DNA of 64,000 nt from Streptomyces sp. NRRL B-1140 (GTDB lineage: Bacteria > Actinomycetota > Actinomycetes > Streptomycetales > Streptomycetaceae). The stretch spans positions 1 to 64,000 of the forward strand of contig NZ_LGEA01000101.1 in NCBI RefSeq assembly GCF_001280065.1, written 5' to 3'. The notes under the pieces were generated by a model. It saw nothing but the letters and a program-made list of their open reading frames with translations, was not told where the DNA came from and made no database searches. The position numbers and the translations under genes are program-made. Positions 36,125 to 45,013 of the stretch are shown here, one piece after another. Within the stretch, counting starts at the first letter, position 1. Each line of letters opens with the position of its first letter.

Positions 36125-36889
36125 TCACAGGCCCTCCACCGGGCGCCGGCGCAGCCGGTGCAGCCAGTGCTTGAGGTGCAGGCGCCACGCCGTGTCGTCC
36201 TGGCCGACGTACACCCGCGGCAGGGCGTGCGGGCCGGTCAGCGGGCCCGGGTCGATGGCGCAGGCGTAGGTGTAGCCCGCTTCCCGTACGGCCTCCACGG
36301 CGCGGGCGTCGATCGTGCCGTACGGGTAGCAGAAGCCCTCGACCGGGGCGCCGGTCAGCTCCTCGAGCTGTGCGCGGCTCTCGGCGACCTCGGCCCTGAG
36401 CGTGTGGTCGTCCGCCTTGGTGAGGTCGACGTGCGTCAGCCCGTGCGAGCCGATCTCCACGCCTTCGGCGGCCGCGCGCCGGATGCCGTCCCCGGTGAGC
36501 AGCGGCTTGCGCGGGCCGAGCGGATCCCAGGCGTTGTCGCCGCCGAGCCGTCCGGGCAGCACGAAGAGGGTCGCGCCGCAGCCCCAGCGGTGCAGCAGCG
36601 GCAGGGCGTCGGTGACGAAGTCGGCGTACCCGTCGTCGAAGGTCAGCCCGACCAGGTCGTGCCCCTCGCCCCGGGCGCGGGCGGCGAGCAGCTCGGTCAC
36701 GGACACGCCCCGCAGCCCGCGCCGGCGCAGCCAGGCCAGCTGCGAGGCGAGTCGTCCGGGCGTGACCGTGATGCGGTACGGGTCGTCCGAGCAGTCGCCG
36801 ACCGAGTGGTACATCGCCACCCAGGGGGCCGGGCCCCTGCGCGGGGCCCGGGGTCTGCCGGTGTCGAGGGAGTCAGCGGAAACGGCCAT
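36125..36889 (-). CDS. Polysaccharide deacetylase (NodB domain)
   Basis: A 254-aa protein with the carbohydrate esterase 4 fold: VAMYHSVGDCSDDPY at the start, LTFDDGYADFVTDALPLL with the metal-binding Asp pair, VEIGSHGLTHVDLTK with the metal His residues, and FCYPYGTIDARAVEAV. No signal peptide is visible, so it may act inside the cell on lipid-linked intermediates or be exported otherwise. It overlaps the MurJ-like gene by 17 bases. Confidence 0.87.
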   Translation of the reverse strand: MAVSADSLDTGRPRAPRRGPAPWVAMYHSVGDCSDDPYRITVTPGRLASQLAWLRRRGLRGVSVTELLAARARGEGHDLVGLTFDDGYADFVTDALPLLHRWGCGATLFVLPGRLGGDNAWDPLGPRKPLLTGDGIRRAAAEGVEIGSHGLTHVDLTKADDHTLRAEVAESRAQLEELTGAPVEGFCYPYGTIDARAVEAVREAGYTYACAIDPGPLTGPHALPRVYVGQDDTAWRLHLKHWLHRLRRRPVEGL

Positions 36890-38573
36890 GTGTGAGCCTT
36901 CGTGTGACGGCGCGTAGGGAGCGCAGAGCGGACGCGGAACTCTGGGCCCCGAAGGCCCAGCTGAGCGGGACGAAGACGAAGGTCACGGTCAGGAGGCCGG
37001 CCGTGAGGCCCGCCGCCGGGGACGCCGGCCGGCTCGCGGCGAACGCCCCCGCGGCCGTGGCGACGGCCGCGGCGGACACCAGCCTGCTCAGCTCGGCCAG
37101 GACCGGCCGGACCCGGACCGAGACGCCGTGAGAGCCGTTCCGCCGGCCCGATCGCAGCCCGGCGAGCAGCAGGCCCGCCGTGACGGTGATGCCGAACGCG
37201 TTGGCGGCGGCGATCCCCGCCACGCCCCAGGAGTGCACGGAGCCGGCGCCGATCCAGGACGTCACGGTGATGCCCGCCGCCATCGCGCCGAGCGGGTACC
37301 AGCTCGCCCGGCCCGCTGAGAAGTAGGACCGCACGAGGGCGCCCACCAAGGTCTGACCCAGCAGCCCGAGGGCGTACACGCGCATGACGTCCGCTGTCGC
37401 GTCGGTGTCGCCCGGGGTGAACGCCCCCCGCTGGAAGAGCAGTCCGATCATCTGGGGGGCGCAGGCGACCACCGCGCACATGCCCAGCAGCACCAGCCAC
37501 GAGGCGAGCGCGAGGTCCCGTTCCACGCGACTGCGGGCCCGCGCGGTGTCCCCGTCCGCGAGAGCCCGCGCCACCACCGGGAAGGTGACGGTGCACACCA
37601 TCAGCGACAGCGTCATCGGGATCTGGGCGACCTTCTGCGCGTAGTTCAGGTGCGAGATGGCACCGGCGGGCAGGCCGGACGCGAGGAAGCGCTCCACGAG
37701 CACCTGCGACTGCCGGCACAGGGCGAAGAGCAGCACCGCGGCGATCAGGGCGAGTTGCACCGGCCGCTCCTCCGCCACCGCCCGGGCCTTGGCCAGGTGC
37801 GGCGTGGGCGACGCCAGCCGACGCCACAGCGACGGCAGTTGCACCGCCACCATCAGACAGCCGCCCGCCGCGACCCCGACCGCGGCGGAACGCACGCCCC
37901 AGCCCTCACCGAGCAGGAACATCGCGGCGATGATGCCGGTGTTGTAGACGACGTAGATCGCCGCGGGGGCGAGGAAGCAGCGGTGGGCCCGCAGGGCGGC
38001 ACTGCAGTACCCGGCGAGCCCGAAGGCCAGCACGCAGGTGGCCGTGATCCGGGTGCAGTCGGCGGCGAGCGCCGGGTCGGGCAGACCGGGAGCGAGCGCC
38101 TGGACCAGGTGGGGAGCCGTGCCGGCGATCAGGGCGGCCACCGCGGCGAGGGCGAGACAGAGCCGGGGCAGGGTGGCGCGGACCAGGGCGCGGACCGGGT
38201 CGCCCGGGGCGCCCCCGGCACGGCGGGCCAGCGCCATGCTGAACGCCGGGATCAGCGCGATCGCCAGCCCGTCCTCGATGAGCAGCGTCGCGGCGAATTC
38301 CGGAACCGTCCACGCCACCAGGAAGGCGTCGGTGTCGCTCCCGGCACCGAACAGCCGCGCCAGCGACTGGTCGCGCACCAGGCCGAGCAGGGAACCGGCG
38401 ATGGACAGCGACGCCGTGACGAGCGCGGCCCTGGCCAGGAAGCTTCCGGAGACCGGCGACGGCGCCGAGGGCTGCTCGGTACCGTCGCCGGTGCCGGTGG
38501 CGGCCCGAGCCGGGGGCACGGTCACCGCGTCGTCCGTGTCGGAGCCGGGGGAATGCGAGGGCACCACCGTCAT
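36873..38573 (-). CDS. MurJ/MviN-like lipid-linked glycan flippase
   Basis: A 566-aa protein with about 14 membrane helices. The family start is evident: FLARAALVTASLSIAGSLLGLVRDQSLARLFGAGSDTDAFLVAWTVPEFAATLL. QPFYA-like RGAFTPGDTDATADVMRVYALGLLGQTLV and a RSYFSAGRASWYPLGAM block follow. In this operon it probably flips the lipid-linked repeat unit (a Wzx role), since a housekeeping MurJ would normally sit near the origin. ATG 38573 overlaps the ligase stop. Confidence 0.85.
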   Translation of the reverse strand: MTVVPSHSPGSDTDDAVTVPPARAATGTGDGTEQPSAPSPVSGSFLARAALVTASLSIAGSLLGLVRDQSLARLFGAGSDTDAFLVAWTVPEFAATLLIEDGLAIALIPAFSMALARRAGGAPGDPVRALVRATLPRLCLALAAVAALIAGTAPHLVQALAPGLPDPALAADCTRITATCVLAFGLAGYCSAALRAHRCFLAPAAIYVVYNTGIIAAMFLLGEGWGVRSAAVGVAAGGCLMVAVQLPSLWRRLASPTPHLAKARAVAEERPVQLALIAAVLLFALCRQSQVLVERFLASGLPAGAISHLNYAQKVAQIPMTLSLMVCTVTFPVVARALADGDTARARSRVERDLALASWLVLLGMCAVVACAPQMIGLLFQRGAFTPGDTDATADVMRVYALGLLGQTLVGALVRSYFSAGRASWYPLGAMAAGITVTSWIGAGSVHSWGVAGIAAANAFGITVTAGLLLAGLRSGRRNGSHGVSVRVRPVLAELSRLVSAAAVATAAGAFAASRPASPAAGLTAGLLTVTFVFVPLSWAFGAQSSASALRSLRAVTRRLTHGRFR

Positions 38574-39910
38574 CGGACCAGGGCCTCCTCGGCGGGCTCG
38601 GGCACCGCACTGCGGGGCGCGTCCGCGCGCGCGTCGCCGGTCAGCGCCCACCAGGCCCCGAGCCCCATCGCCACGGCGATCAGCACGGTCGAGGGCCCGC
38701 CGATGTCGCCGTACATGAAGTCGGTCAGCAGCCAGATCAGCAGCCCGCAGGCGACGAGCCCGCAGTCGGCTCCCGGGCCGCGGTCGCGGACGCGCACAAG
38801 CCGCCGCATCCCGCACACCAGCAGCGCCAGCCAGCTTCCGGCGAGCGCCAGCAGCCCGATCAGGCCCTGCTCGCTCAGCACCAGCAGGTACATGTTGTGC
38901 GGAGACAGCAGCGGCTGCCGCTGGTACACCGCTCCCGCGCCCCCGGTCTCGCTGCCCGACGACAGCGCGAGCGTGGCGTGTCCGTCCCGGTACTCCGGGA
39001 AGCCCTTCAGGCCGACCCCGGTCAGCGGGTGCTGCCGCCACATGTCCGTGGCGGACGCCCACAGGGTGTACCGGTCGACGACGGACTGGTCGGGGGCGTC
39101 GGCGACCTGGGCGATGCTGCCGATCCGCTCTTGCAGGAGAACCGAGCCCACACCGAACCCGCCCACCAGGATCACACCCACGGCGGCGGCGGCCGCGGCC
39201 ACCTTCAGAGCGCGCCGCCATCCGGTCAGGACCAGCTGTACGGCGCAGGTCAGGAACGTCGCGATCCAGGCTCCCCGGCTGAAGGAGAGCGCCAGCGGCA
39301 GCAGCAGCACCGAAGCGCACGCGGCGGCGGCCACCCGCTGCCGAACGGACACCCGGCCCAGCGCGATACCGGTCGCGCACACCAGGCCGAGGGCGACCGC
39401 CGTCGCCATGCCCATCACGTCGTGCGATCCGAAGGTGCCCACCGCCCGGATGTTCGCGCCCTGGTAGGACGCACCGGTCCCGGTGACGAACTGGTGGACG
39501 CCGATGGCCCCCTGGCACAGACCGAGTCCCACGCAGGCCCAGGCCACCATCCGGAAGCCGGTCCGGTCGCGCAGCAGCAGCAGGACCGCCGCCGGAACGA
39601 GGACGAAGGTCTGCAGATAGCGTCCCAGGCCGGCGAGCCCGGCCTCGGACGAGAACGCACCCATGGTGGAGAGCGCGAGCCCCACGACCGGCAGACCCAG
39701 GATCACCGCGGCGGCGGGCGACAGCGGGCGCCGCCGTTCGAGCAGGAGACGGATCACGCAGTACACCACCACCAGCCCGGAGAACACGTCGGCGGGCCCC
39801 GCTCCGTCCGATGTCAGGGGCAGCGCCAGCAGGGCCGGTACGGCCACCACGAGCAGGGCCGGGGTCAGCGCGGCGTCGCGGCGGGGGAGGGGCGTCAGTG
39901 CGAGGCTCAC
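38570..39910 (-). CDS. O-antigen ligase / Wzy-like polymerase
   Basis: A 446-aa protein with 10-12 predicted helices and one large extracytoplasmic loop (VADAPDQSVVDRYTLWASATDMWRQHPLTGVGLKGFPEYRDGHA). The HPLTGVGLKGFPE motif followed by SPHNMYLLVLSEQGLIGLLAL is the diagnostic Wzy_C/RfaL signature. It joins repeat units at the outer face or transfers the finished chain. It ends in an ATGA overlap with the flippase gene; 6 bases separate it from the glycosylphosphotransferase upstream. Confidence 0.88.
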   Translation of the reverse strand: MSLALTPLPRRDAALTPALLVVAVPALLALPLTSDGAGPADVFSGLVVVYCVIRLLLERRRPLSPAAAVILGLPVVGLALSTMGAFSSEAGLAGLGRYLQTFVLVPAAVLLLLRDRTGFRMVAWACVGLGLCQGAIGVHQFVTGTGASYQGANIRAVGTFGSHDVMGMATAVALGLVCATGIALGRVSVRQRVAAAACASVLLLPLALSFSRGAWIATFLTCAVQLVLTGWRRALKVAAAAAAVGVILVGGFGVGSVLLQERIGSIAQVADAPDQSVVDRYTLWASATDMWRQHPLTGVGLKGFPEYRDGHATLALSSGSETGGAGAVYQRQPLLSPHNMYLLVLSEQGLIGLLALAGSWLALLVCGMRRLVRVRDRGPGADCGLVACGLLIWLLTDFMYGDIGGPSTVLIAVAMGLGAWWALTGDARADAPRSAVPEPAEEALVR

Positions 39911-39916
39911 CGGTTC

Positions 39917-41344
39917 TCAGCTCCCCGTGGGGCGTACCACCGTGGCGGCGGTGCGCAGCAGAATGCAGACGTCCTGCCACAGGGACCAGTCGTCGATGTA
40001 GGCGTTGTCGAAACGGCAGCGGTCCTCGATCGAGGTGTCGCCGCGCAGGCCGTGGATCTGGGCGAGGCCGGTGATGCCGGTGCGCATGCGGTGGCGGACC
40101 GAGTAACCGGGATAGGCCTGGCCGAACTGAGCGACGAAGTAGGGGCGTTCGGGCCGGGGCCCGACCAGGCTCATGTCGCCCCGGAGCACGTTCCACAGCT
40201 GGAGCAGTTCGTCGAGCGAGGTGCGCCGCAGCATCCGGCAGAACCAGCGCATCTCGGTTTCCGTCGCCACGCTCCACCGGGTCGCCGACTCGTGCTCGTC
40301 GACCGGGCGGTGCGTACGGAACTTCAGCAGGGTGAACGGCTCGCCGCCCCTGCCGATGCGCTCCTGCCGGAACACCACGCCCGGCCCGTCGCTGATCCGC
40401 AGCACCGCGGCGAAGGTCAGCAGCAGCGGGCTGAGCAGCAGCAACAACGTCCCCGACACCAGGATGTCGAGGGCCCGCTTGGCCGCGCTGTCACGCCGGG
40501 CGGGGGCCATGTCCAGCCGGCGGCAGGAGAACCCCGCCAGCCGTTCCCGCGCCGCGTACGACGGGGTGTCGGCGTCGATCTCCCAGACCACGCAGCCCGA
40601 GCCGGCCAGCGCCCGCAGCAGTGGCTCCTGGTCGGCGCGTACGGAGGGATGCACGGCCAGCACCGCCCGTACCCCGTTCTGGATGACCGCCCGCTCGACC
40701 TCCTCGGCGGTCGTCAGCACCGGCAGCGTCTCGGTGCCCTCCGGCTGCTCGGCGACGATCCCCACCGGCCGGACCCCGCAGCGCGGGTGACGCAGTACGG
40801 CGGCGGCCACCCGCTGCGCGGTCGTGACCGGGCCGAGGACGAGTGCCGTGCGCGGGTGGCGCAGCAGCGCTGCACGGCGCCGCGCGTGCACGGCTGCGCG
40901 CAGCGCGCAGCCCGCCACCGTGTGCAGGGCGAGGCCCGTCAGCACGGTTGGCAGGGACAGCGCGTGCTCCGGCCGGTACGCCGCCACGAGAGCCGCGAGG
41001 GCCAGCCACGCCACCGCGATGCGGCCGCACAGGGCGGGCAGTTCGTCCAGCAGCCCGGGCACCGGCGGCCGCCCGTCACGGCGGCGCAGCAGCAACGAGC
41101 CGGCGATCAGCAGGGTGACGAAAAGCGGGTGGCGCTGGGACCCGGTGAGCGCGAGCGTGCCCGCGAGGGCGGCGAGGCCGTCCGCCGCGAGCAGCGGGAC
41201 GGATGAGGCGGACCGGGCCGGGGGCCGCGGGGCGGACGAACGGAAACCGGTGGTCGTGCCGCGCGGGGGCATGACCGAGACTGGTGAGGATCCGTGCTCC
41301 CGCGGCGATACGCCGGGGGAGGGCACGGTACGTTCGGCGGTCAC
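39917..41344 (-). CDS. Polyprenyl glycosylphosphotransferase (initiating sugar transferase)
   Basis: A 475-aa protein from GTG 41344, coupled to the upstream glycosyltransferase. About four N-terminal helices lead into a CoA-binding-like domain (VLGPVTTAQRVAAAVLRHP...VGIVAEQ). A helix (ILVSGTLLLLLSPLLLTFAAVLR) precedes the catalytic C-terminal domain: GPGVVFRQERIGRGGEPFTLLKFRT, RRTSLDELLQLWNVLRGDMSLVGPRPERPYF and GITGLAQIHGLRGDTS. It puts the first sugar phosphate on undecaprenyl phosphate, so it starts the repeat unit. An internal ATG start is possible. Confidence 0.9.
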   Translation of the reverse strand: MTAERTVPSPGVSPREHGSSPVSVMPPRGTTTGFRSSAPRPPARSASSVPLLAADGLAALAGTLALTGSQRHPLFVTLLIAGSLLLRRRDGRPPVPGLLDELPALCGRIAVAWLALAALVAAYRPEHALSLPTVLTGLALHTVAGCALRAAVHARRRAALLRHPRTALVLGPVTTAQRVAAAVLRHPRCGVRPVGIVAEQPEGTETLPVLTTAEEVERAVIQNGVRAVLAVHPSVRADQEPLLRALAGSGCVVWEIDADTPSYAARERLAGFSCRRLDMAPARRDSAAKRALDILVSGTLLLLLSPLLLTFAAVLRISDGPGVVFRQERIGRGGEPFTLLKFRTHRPVDEHESATRWSVATETEMRWFCRMLRRTSLDELLQLWNVLRGDMSLVGPRPERPYFVAQFGQAYPGYSVRHRMRTGITGLAQIHGLRGDTSIEDRCRFDNAYIDDWSLWQDVCILLRTAATVVRPTGS

Positions 41345-42645
41345 GAGTGGATGGACTCCCTGTACTCGGTGGGCTCGACGCGCTGGACCGGCCGGTTCGC
41401 CTCGGCGCCACGTCCGGTGTCGAGCGGCTGACCGTGCGCAGCGCTGAGGGGGGTGGCGGTCCACGGGCCGAGCAGATCGCGATAGACGTCCGAGACGGCT
41501 TCGGCGGTGTGCCGCACGTCGTGGGCGGACAGCACGTGCCGGCGGCCCTGGTCGCCGAGCGATGCGCGCAGCAGCGGGTCCGCCAGCAGCGCGGTGACGG
41601 CTTCGGCCAGCGCCGCCGGGTCCTCCGGCGGAACCAGGCACCGGGTGGAGGTGGAGGAGGGCAGACTCTCCCGGGCGCCGTCGACGTCCGTGACCACGAC
41701 CGGCCGCCCGCAGGCCATCGCTTCCAGCGGCGCCAGCGCCATGCCCTCCCAGCGGGACGGCAGGACGACGAGATCGGCGGCCTGGTACCAGGGGGAGGCG
41801 TCGGCGACGGCTCCCGCGAACACCACGGATCGCGGGGCGTTTTCGCGCAGCCGGTCGTGGTCCGGCCCGTCGCCGACGAGGACGAGACGGGCGTCGGGCA
41901 CCTGCTGTTCGACTGTCTCCCACGCCTCCAGGAGGACGTCCTGCCCCTTCTGCCGGCACAGCCGCCCCACGCACACGGCGAGCGGTGCCGTGGGGTCGAT
42001 GCCGGCGAGCGGGGCGAGTCCGGCCCGGACGGCCCCGGGGGCGGCCGGACGGAAGCGCTCCGGGTCGATGCCGTTGGGGACGACGGTCCAGCGGCCGGTG
42101 ATCCTCGCGCCCATGCCGGTCGCGCGCTCCGCCTCGCTCACGCACACCACGCGTGAGGCCCACCGCGCCGCCCAGCGTTCCCACAGGAGCGCCAGGGTCG
42201 CGGTGCCCCCGCCGACCGCCTCGAACGACCAGGCGTGCGGCTGGAAGACCGTCGGGATCCGCCCGCGTACCGCGAGCCGCCCGGCGAGCCCGGCCTTCGC
42301 GCTGTGCGCGTGGATCAGGTCCGGACGTACCTCGTCGATGACCTGTGCCAGGTGCCGTACTTCCCGGATGAGCGAGGTGCCGGGAGACCGTGTGGCGTGC
42401 CAGTGCCGTACACGCGCGCCGAGCGTCCGCAGTTTCGTGGTGAGCGCGCTGTCGGGGCAGGCCACGGTGACGTCCAGGCCGTCCGACAGCTGCGCCTGGA
42501 CCAGGTCCGTGACGACGCGCGCGACACCGCCGTCCACCGGCTGGGTGAGGTGCAGGACTCTGGGATGAGGTGCGGTGGGTGACACGTGCATGTGCGCGGG
42601 TTCCTCGCTCGCGAAGGCGTTCGGGGCGGACGGCGACGTACTCAC
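41341..42645 (-). CDS. GT4-family glycosyltransferase
   Basis: About 434 aa from GTG 42645, overlapping the preceding gene by 4 bases. RVLHLTQPVDGGVARVVTDLVQAQLSDG is the GT4 start, LIHAHSAKAGLAGRLAVRG follows, then VVPNGIDPERFRP, AVCVGRLCRQKGQDVLLEAWE, VVFAGAVADASPWYQAADLVVLPSRWEGMALAPLEAMACGRPVVVTDVDGARE with the E-x7-E pattern. ATG at MHVSPTAPHP (about 30 codons in) is an alternative. It adds an early sugar to the repeat unit. Confidence 0.87.
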   Translation of the reverse strand: MSTSPSAPNAFASEEPAHMHVSPTAPHPRVLHLTQPVDGGVARVVTDLVQAQLSDGLDVTVACPDSALTTKLRTLGARVRHWHATRSPGTSLIREVRHLAQVIDEVRPDLIHAHSAKAGLAGRLAVRGRIPTVFQPHAWSFEAVGGGTATLALLWERWAARWASRVVCVSEAERATGMGARITGRWTVVPNGIDPERFRPAAPGAVRAGLAPLAGIDPTAPLAVCVGRLCRQKGQDVLLEAWETVEQQVPDARLVLVGDGPDHDRLRENAPRSVVFAGAVADASPWYQAADLVVLPSRWEGMALAPLEAMACGRPVVVTDVDGARESLPSSTSTRCLVPPEDPAALAEAVTALLADPLLRASLGDQGRRHVLSAHDVRHTAEAVSDVYRDLLGPWTATPLSAAHGQPLDTGRGAEANRPVQRVEPTEYRESIHS

Positions 42646-43721
42646 CGCCGTGCGTCGACGGCGGCGTAGAACACACCGGCCCACGCCGCGTCCTGCTGAG
42701 ACTGGAGCCGGAAGGTGGCCCGGTCACCGCCGTGCTGCAGGGCGCCTGCGAGGTCGAACACGTCGGAGTCGTAACCGAGGGTGTTGCCGTGGGCGGGCGT
42801 CCGGGCCGCGTCCGTGCCGGGCTCGCTGATGGTGGAGTTGAGGACGTCGTCGCGGGGGTTGGCGGAGTTGCCGAGGGCGGTCGTGGCCTGACCGGCCGTC
42901 ACGGTGAGCGAGTCTCCGCCGGTGCCGCGGTCGCCGTTGTACGCCACCAGGCCCGCACGGCCCCACGCGTCCGCGGCGAAGTCGAGGCCGCCCATGCCGA
43001 TCTCCACGGCCCCCAGCGGGGTGAAGCCGTCCCAGACCGCGAGGTGCCGCAGCGGCTCCGCGGGGTTCTCGTAGGCCACCACGAGTGTCCAGCCGCCCCA
43101 GGCTCCGGCCGTGGATCTGCCCATGGCGATGTTGATCTGCGCCACGGTGTACAGGCCGGCTCCGGCCTCCCGCACCAGCCGTGTCACGTCGGCCGAGGCC
43201 TGGAAGGCGTCCATGCCGTCCATGACGCGGTGTCCGACCGTGGTGTCCGCGATCAACTCCTTGTACTCGCCGCCCGGTTCGGCGATCAGCACACGCTCGT
43301 TGTCCTGCGGCGGCTTCTGTTCGCCCACGCGCAGGTTGCCACCCCAGTAGAGGCGCGCGTACGTCACCCGGGAGCCACTGGGCAGGCGGACCTCCCCGCG
43401 GGAGGAGTTGTACGTGTTGGCGTCGCGGTCGACGTCGACGTAGAACATGTCGAAGTCGCCGTTCACACCGGGGCCGCCTGCCTGCGTCTCGGAACACGAA
43501 GAGCTCTCGGCCGCGCGGCAGGTGATCGATGCGTTGGCAGCGCGTACGATGCCGCCGTGCTGGAGCGCGCGATACCGCTCGGTGAAGCTGAGACGCTCGG
43601 CTTCCGGCACGGGCGCGGCCGCCGGTGCGGCGGAGGGTGAACTGCCGGCCGCCCACACGGCGGCAAGAGCGAGGACGCCCACGGTCGCGCGGCGGAACAG
43701 CGGGCCCAAGGAATGACGCAT
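42642..43721 (-). CDS. Secreted DUF3344-like protein heading the exopolysaccharide operon
   Basis: A 359-aa exported protein from ATG 43721. A signal peptide (LFRRATVGVLALAAVWAAG) ends near SAAPAAAP. The mature part is beta-rich: RALQHGGIVRAANASITC, two cysteines (ITCRAAESSSC), FDMFYVDVDRDANTYNSS, VTYARLYWGGNLRVGE, NIAMGRSTAGAWGGWTLVVAYENP, FRLQSQQDAAWAGVFYAAVDARR. This matches proteins annotated DUF3344, whose function is unknown. First gene of the minus-strand operon, coupled by GTGA to a glycosyltransferase. It could be a polysaccharide-binding or matrix protein. Confidence 0.78.
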   Translation of the reverse strand: MRHSLGPLFRRATVGVLALAAVWAAGSSPSAAPAAAPVPEAERLSFTERYRALQHGGIVRAANASITCRAAESSSCSETQAGGPGVNGDFDMFYVDVDRDANTYNSSRGEVRLPSGSRVTYARLYWGGNLRVGEQKPPQDNERVLIAEPGGEYKELIADTTVGHRVMDGMDAFQASADVTRLVREAGAGLYTVAQINIAMGRSTAGAWGGWTLVVAYENPAEPLRHLAVWDGFTPLGAVEIGMGGLDFAADAWGRAGLVAYNGDRGTGGDSLTVTAGQATTALGNSANPRDDVLNSTISEPGTDAARTPAHGNTLGYDSDVFDLAGALQHGGDRATFRLQSQQDAAWAGVFYAAVDARR

Positions 43722-44118
43722 GACCGGTCGTTGCCTTTCGGAACGGGGAGTCGTGGCAGAGCGCCACGGCTGCGATGTGTCCGCGCTGAGAGTGCGTCGG
43801 GCGGTTCGCAACTCTAGTCATCAACCGGACATAGTCGATGAAATCCGATGAAATCTGACAAGTGTGTCGGAATCGTGAAACCGCATTTCCTTGCCGCCTC
43901 CGGCCGCCGACTCGCCCTCGGGGCGGACTTCCGCTCGGCGCGGGCCGTCGCCTTGCGCCATCAGGTGCCGTGCAAGTGCGCCCTGACAAACCGTCTGATC
44001 AGGCGGGACGCGGCAAAAGGAGGAATTGGGAAATCCCGAAAAGAGTATGAACGGTTGCGGGAAGTCGTGGGTGCTTCCACGGTGGGATCAAGATCCAACG
44101 CCGTCGAAAGGAATCCCC
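43722..44118. other. Divergent intergenic region upstream of the polysaccharide operon
   Basis: No coding sequence is convincing here. The stretch is AT-richer than its surroundings at 43820-43870 and contains a tandem direct repeat GATGAAATC (43837-43845 and 43847-43855). It must hold the promoters of the leftward exopolysaccharide operon and the rightward 235-aa secreted protein. No promoter is called with confidence. Confidence 0.5.
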
Positions 44119-44826
44119 ATGAGTGCTCTGTCCGCACGGCGCATCGTGTCCGGCGCGCTCTGCGCCGCCCTTCTGGTCGGGATCACCGGCCCCGTCGCCA
44201 TGGCGGCCGAACCGTCCCGGGGGCACGGTCACCGTGCGGCGCCGGAGGCCCGGCTTCCCGGCGCGGACGCGCGGCTCGCGCAGGTCGCGAGAGTGAACTG
44301 GGGCGAGCTCACCCCCGTCGCCGATCTGCTGAACGCCGTACTCCGGGACAGCGACGGGACGCTGCCCCCGGCCGAGGCCCAAAGGCTGGCAGCCGCCGCG
44401 AAGGCCGCCCTGGCCGAGTCGCACGCCAGGGACACGCGGACCTCGCTCGTGTCGACGGTGGTGCGGCTGCCGGCTCCCGCCCTGCCCGCCGCGGTACCCG
44501 GCGTGTCGGTGCCGCGCGCCGCCGACCCCGTGACCGACCTGCTGGACCTCGTGGCCGGAGCGGTCGACGGCCTCCTGGAGACGATCACCTCCGGTGTCGG
44601 CAGCGTCCTTCCCTCGGTCGACGACCTGCTGGGCGGGGCCGGCGACCTCATCGCCGCGCTGACCGGGGGCGTCCCGTCACTCCAAGAGGAGCCGGCCGTG
44701 TCCACACCGTCCGACGAGGTGGCCGACGAGTCGTCCGAGACCTCGTCGACAGCAACCCCGGAGGAGACGGCCGTCACGCTCCCCGGTGTGCCGCTGCTGG
44801 AACCGGTACTGCCACCGGCATCCTGA
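44119..44826 (+). CDS. Secreted 235-aa protein of unknown function
   Basis: ATG 44119 follows AAAGGA. A typical signal peptide (RRIVSGALCAALLVGITGPVAMAAEP) is followed by a basic HGHR patch and a helical, Ala-rich domain (LAQVARVNWGELTPVADLLNAVLRDSDG, AEAQRLAAAAKAALAES). A Leu-zipper-like amphipathic stretch follows (DPVTDLLDLVAGAVDGLLETITSGVGSVLPSVDDLLGGAGDLIAALTGGV) and a Ser/Thr/Glu-rich tail. No cysteines and no sortase motif in the tail. I do not recognise it. A perfect terminator follows. Confidence 0.75.
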   Translation: MSALSARRIVSGALCAALLVGITGPVAMAAEPSRGHGHRAAPEARLPGADARLAQVARVNWGELTPVADLLNAVLRDSDGTLPPAEAQRLAAAAKAALAESHARDTRTSLVSTVVRLPAPALPAAVPGVSVPRAADPVTDLLDLVAGAVDGLLETITSGVGSVLPSVDDLLGGAGDLIAALTGGVPSLQEEPAVSTPSDEVADESSETSSTATPEETAVTLPGVPLLEPVLPPAS

Positions 44827-44836
44827 GCCCCGCCCG

Positions 44837-44872
44837 GTCGTGGCGCCGCCCCCAGGGGAGCGGCGCCACGAC
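44837..44872 (+). terminator. Terminator of the 235-aa secreted gene
   Basis: A perfect 13-bp stem (44837-44849 with 44860-44872) around a 10-base loop is followed by TGTTGTTCTT. Confidence 0.85.
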
Positions 44873-45013
44873 TGTTGTTCTTCAGTCTTTTAATAGATTT
44901 CGTATGAGGTATTGGCAATCTTCGGCATCTCCGGTTTCCGCCCAGGCCAGGGCTCGTTAGGCACGGCGACAGAATTCCCTCCGGCGACGCGCGTTGCCGA
45001 AGAAAGGAACACG

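Noticed and set aside
39917..42727. Treating the glycosylphosphotransferase as a 936-aa protein
   Set aside because: The extension runs out of frame through the coupled glycosyltransferase; a GTG in a GTGA overlap at 41344 is the natural start.
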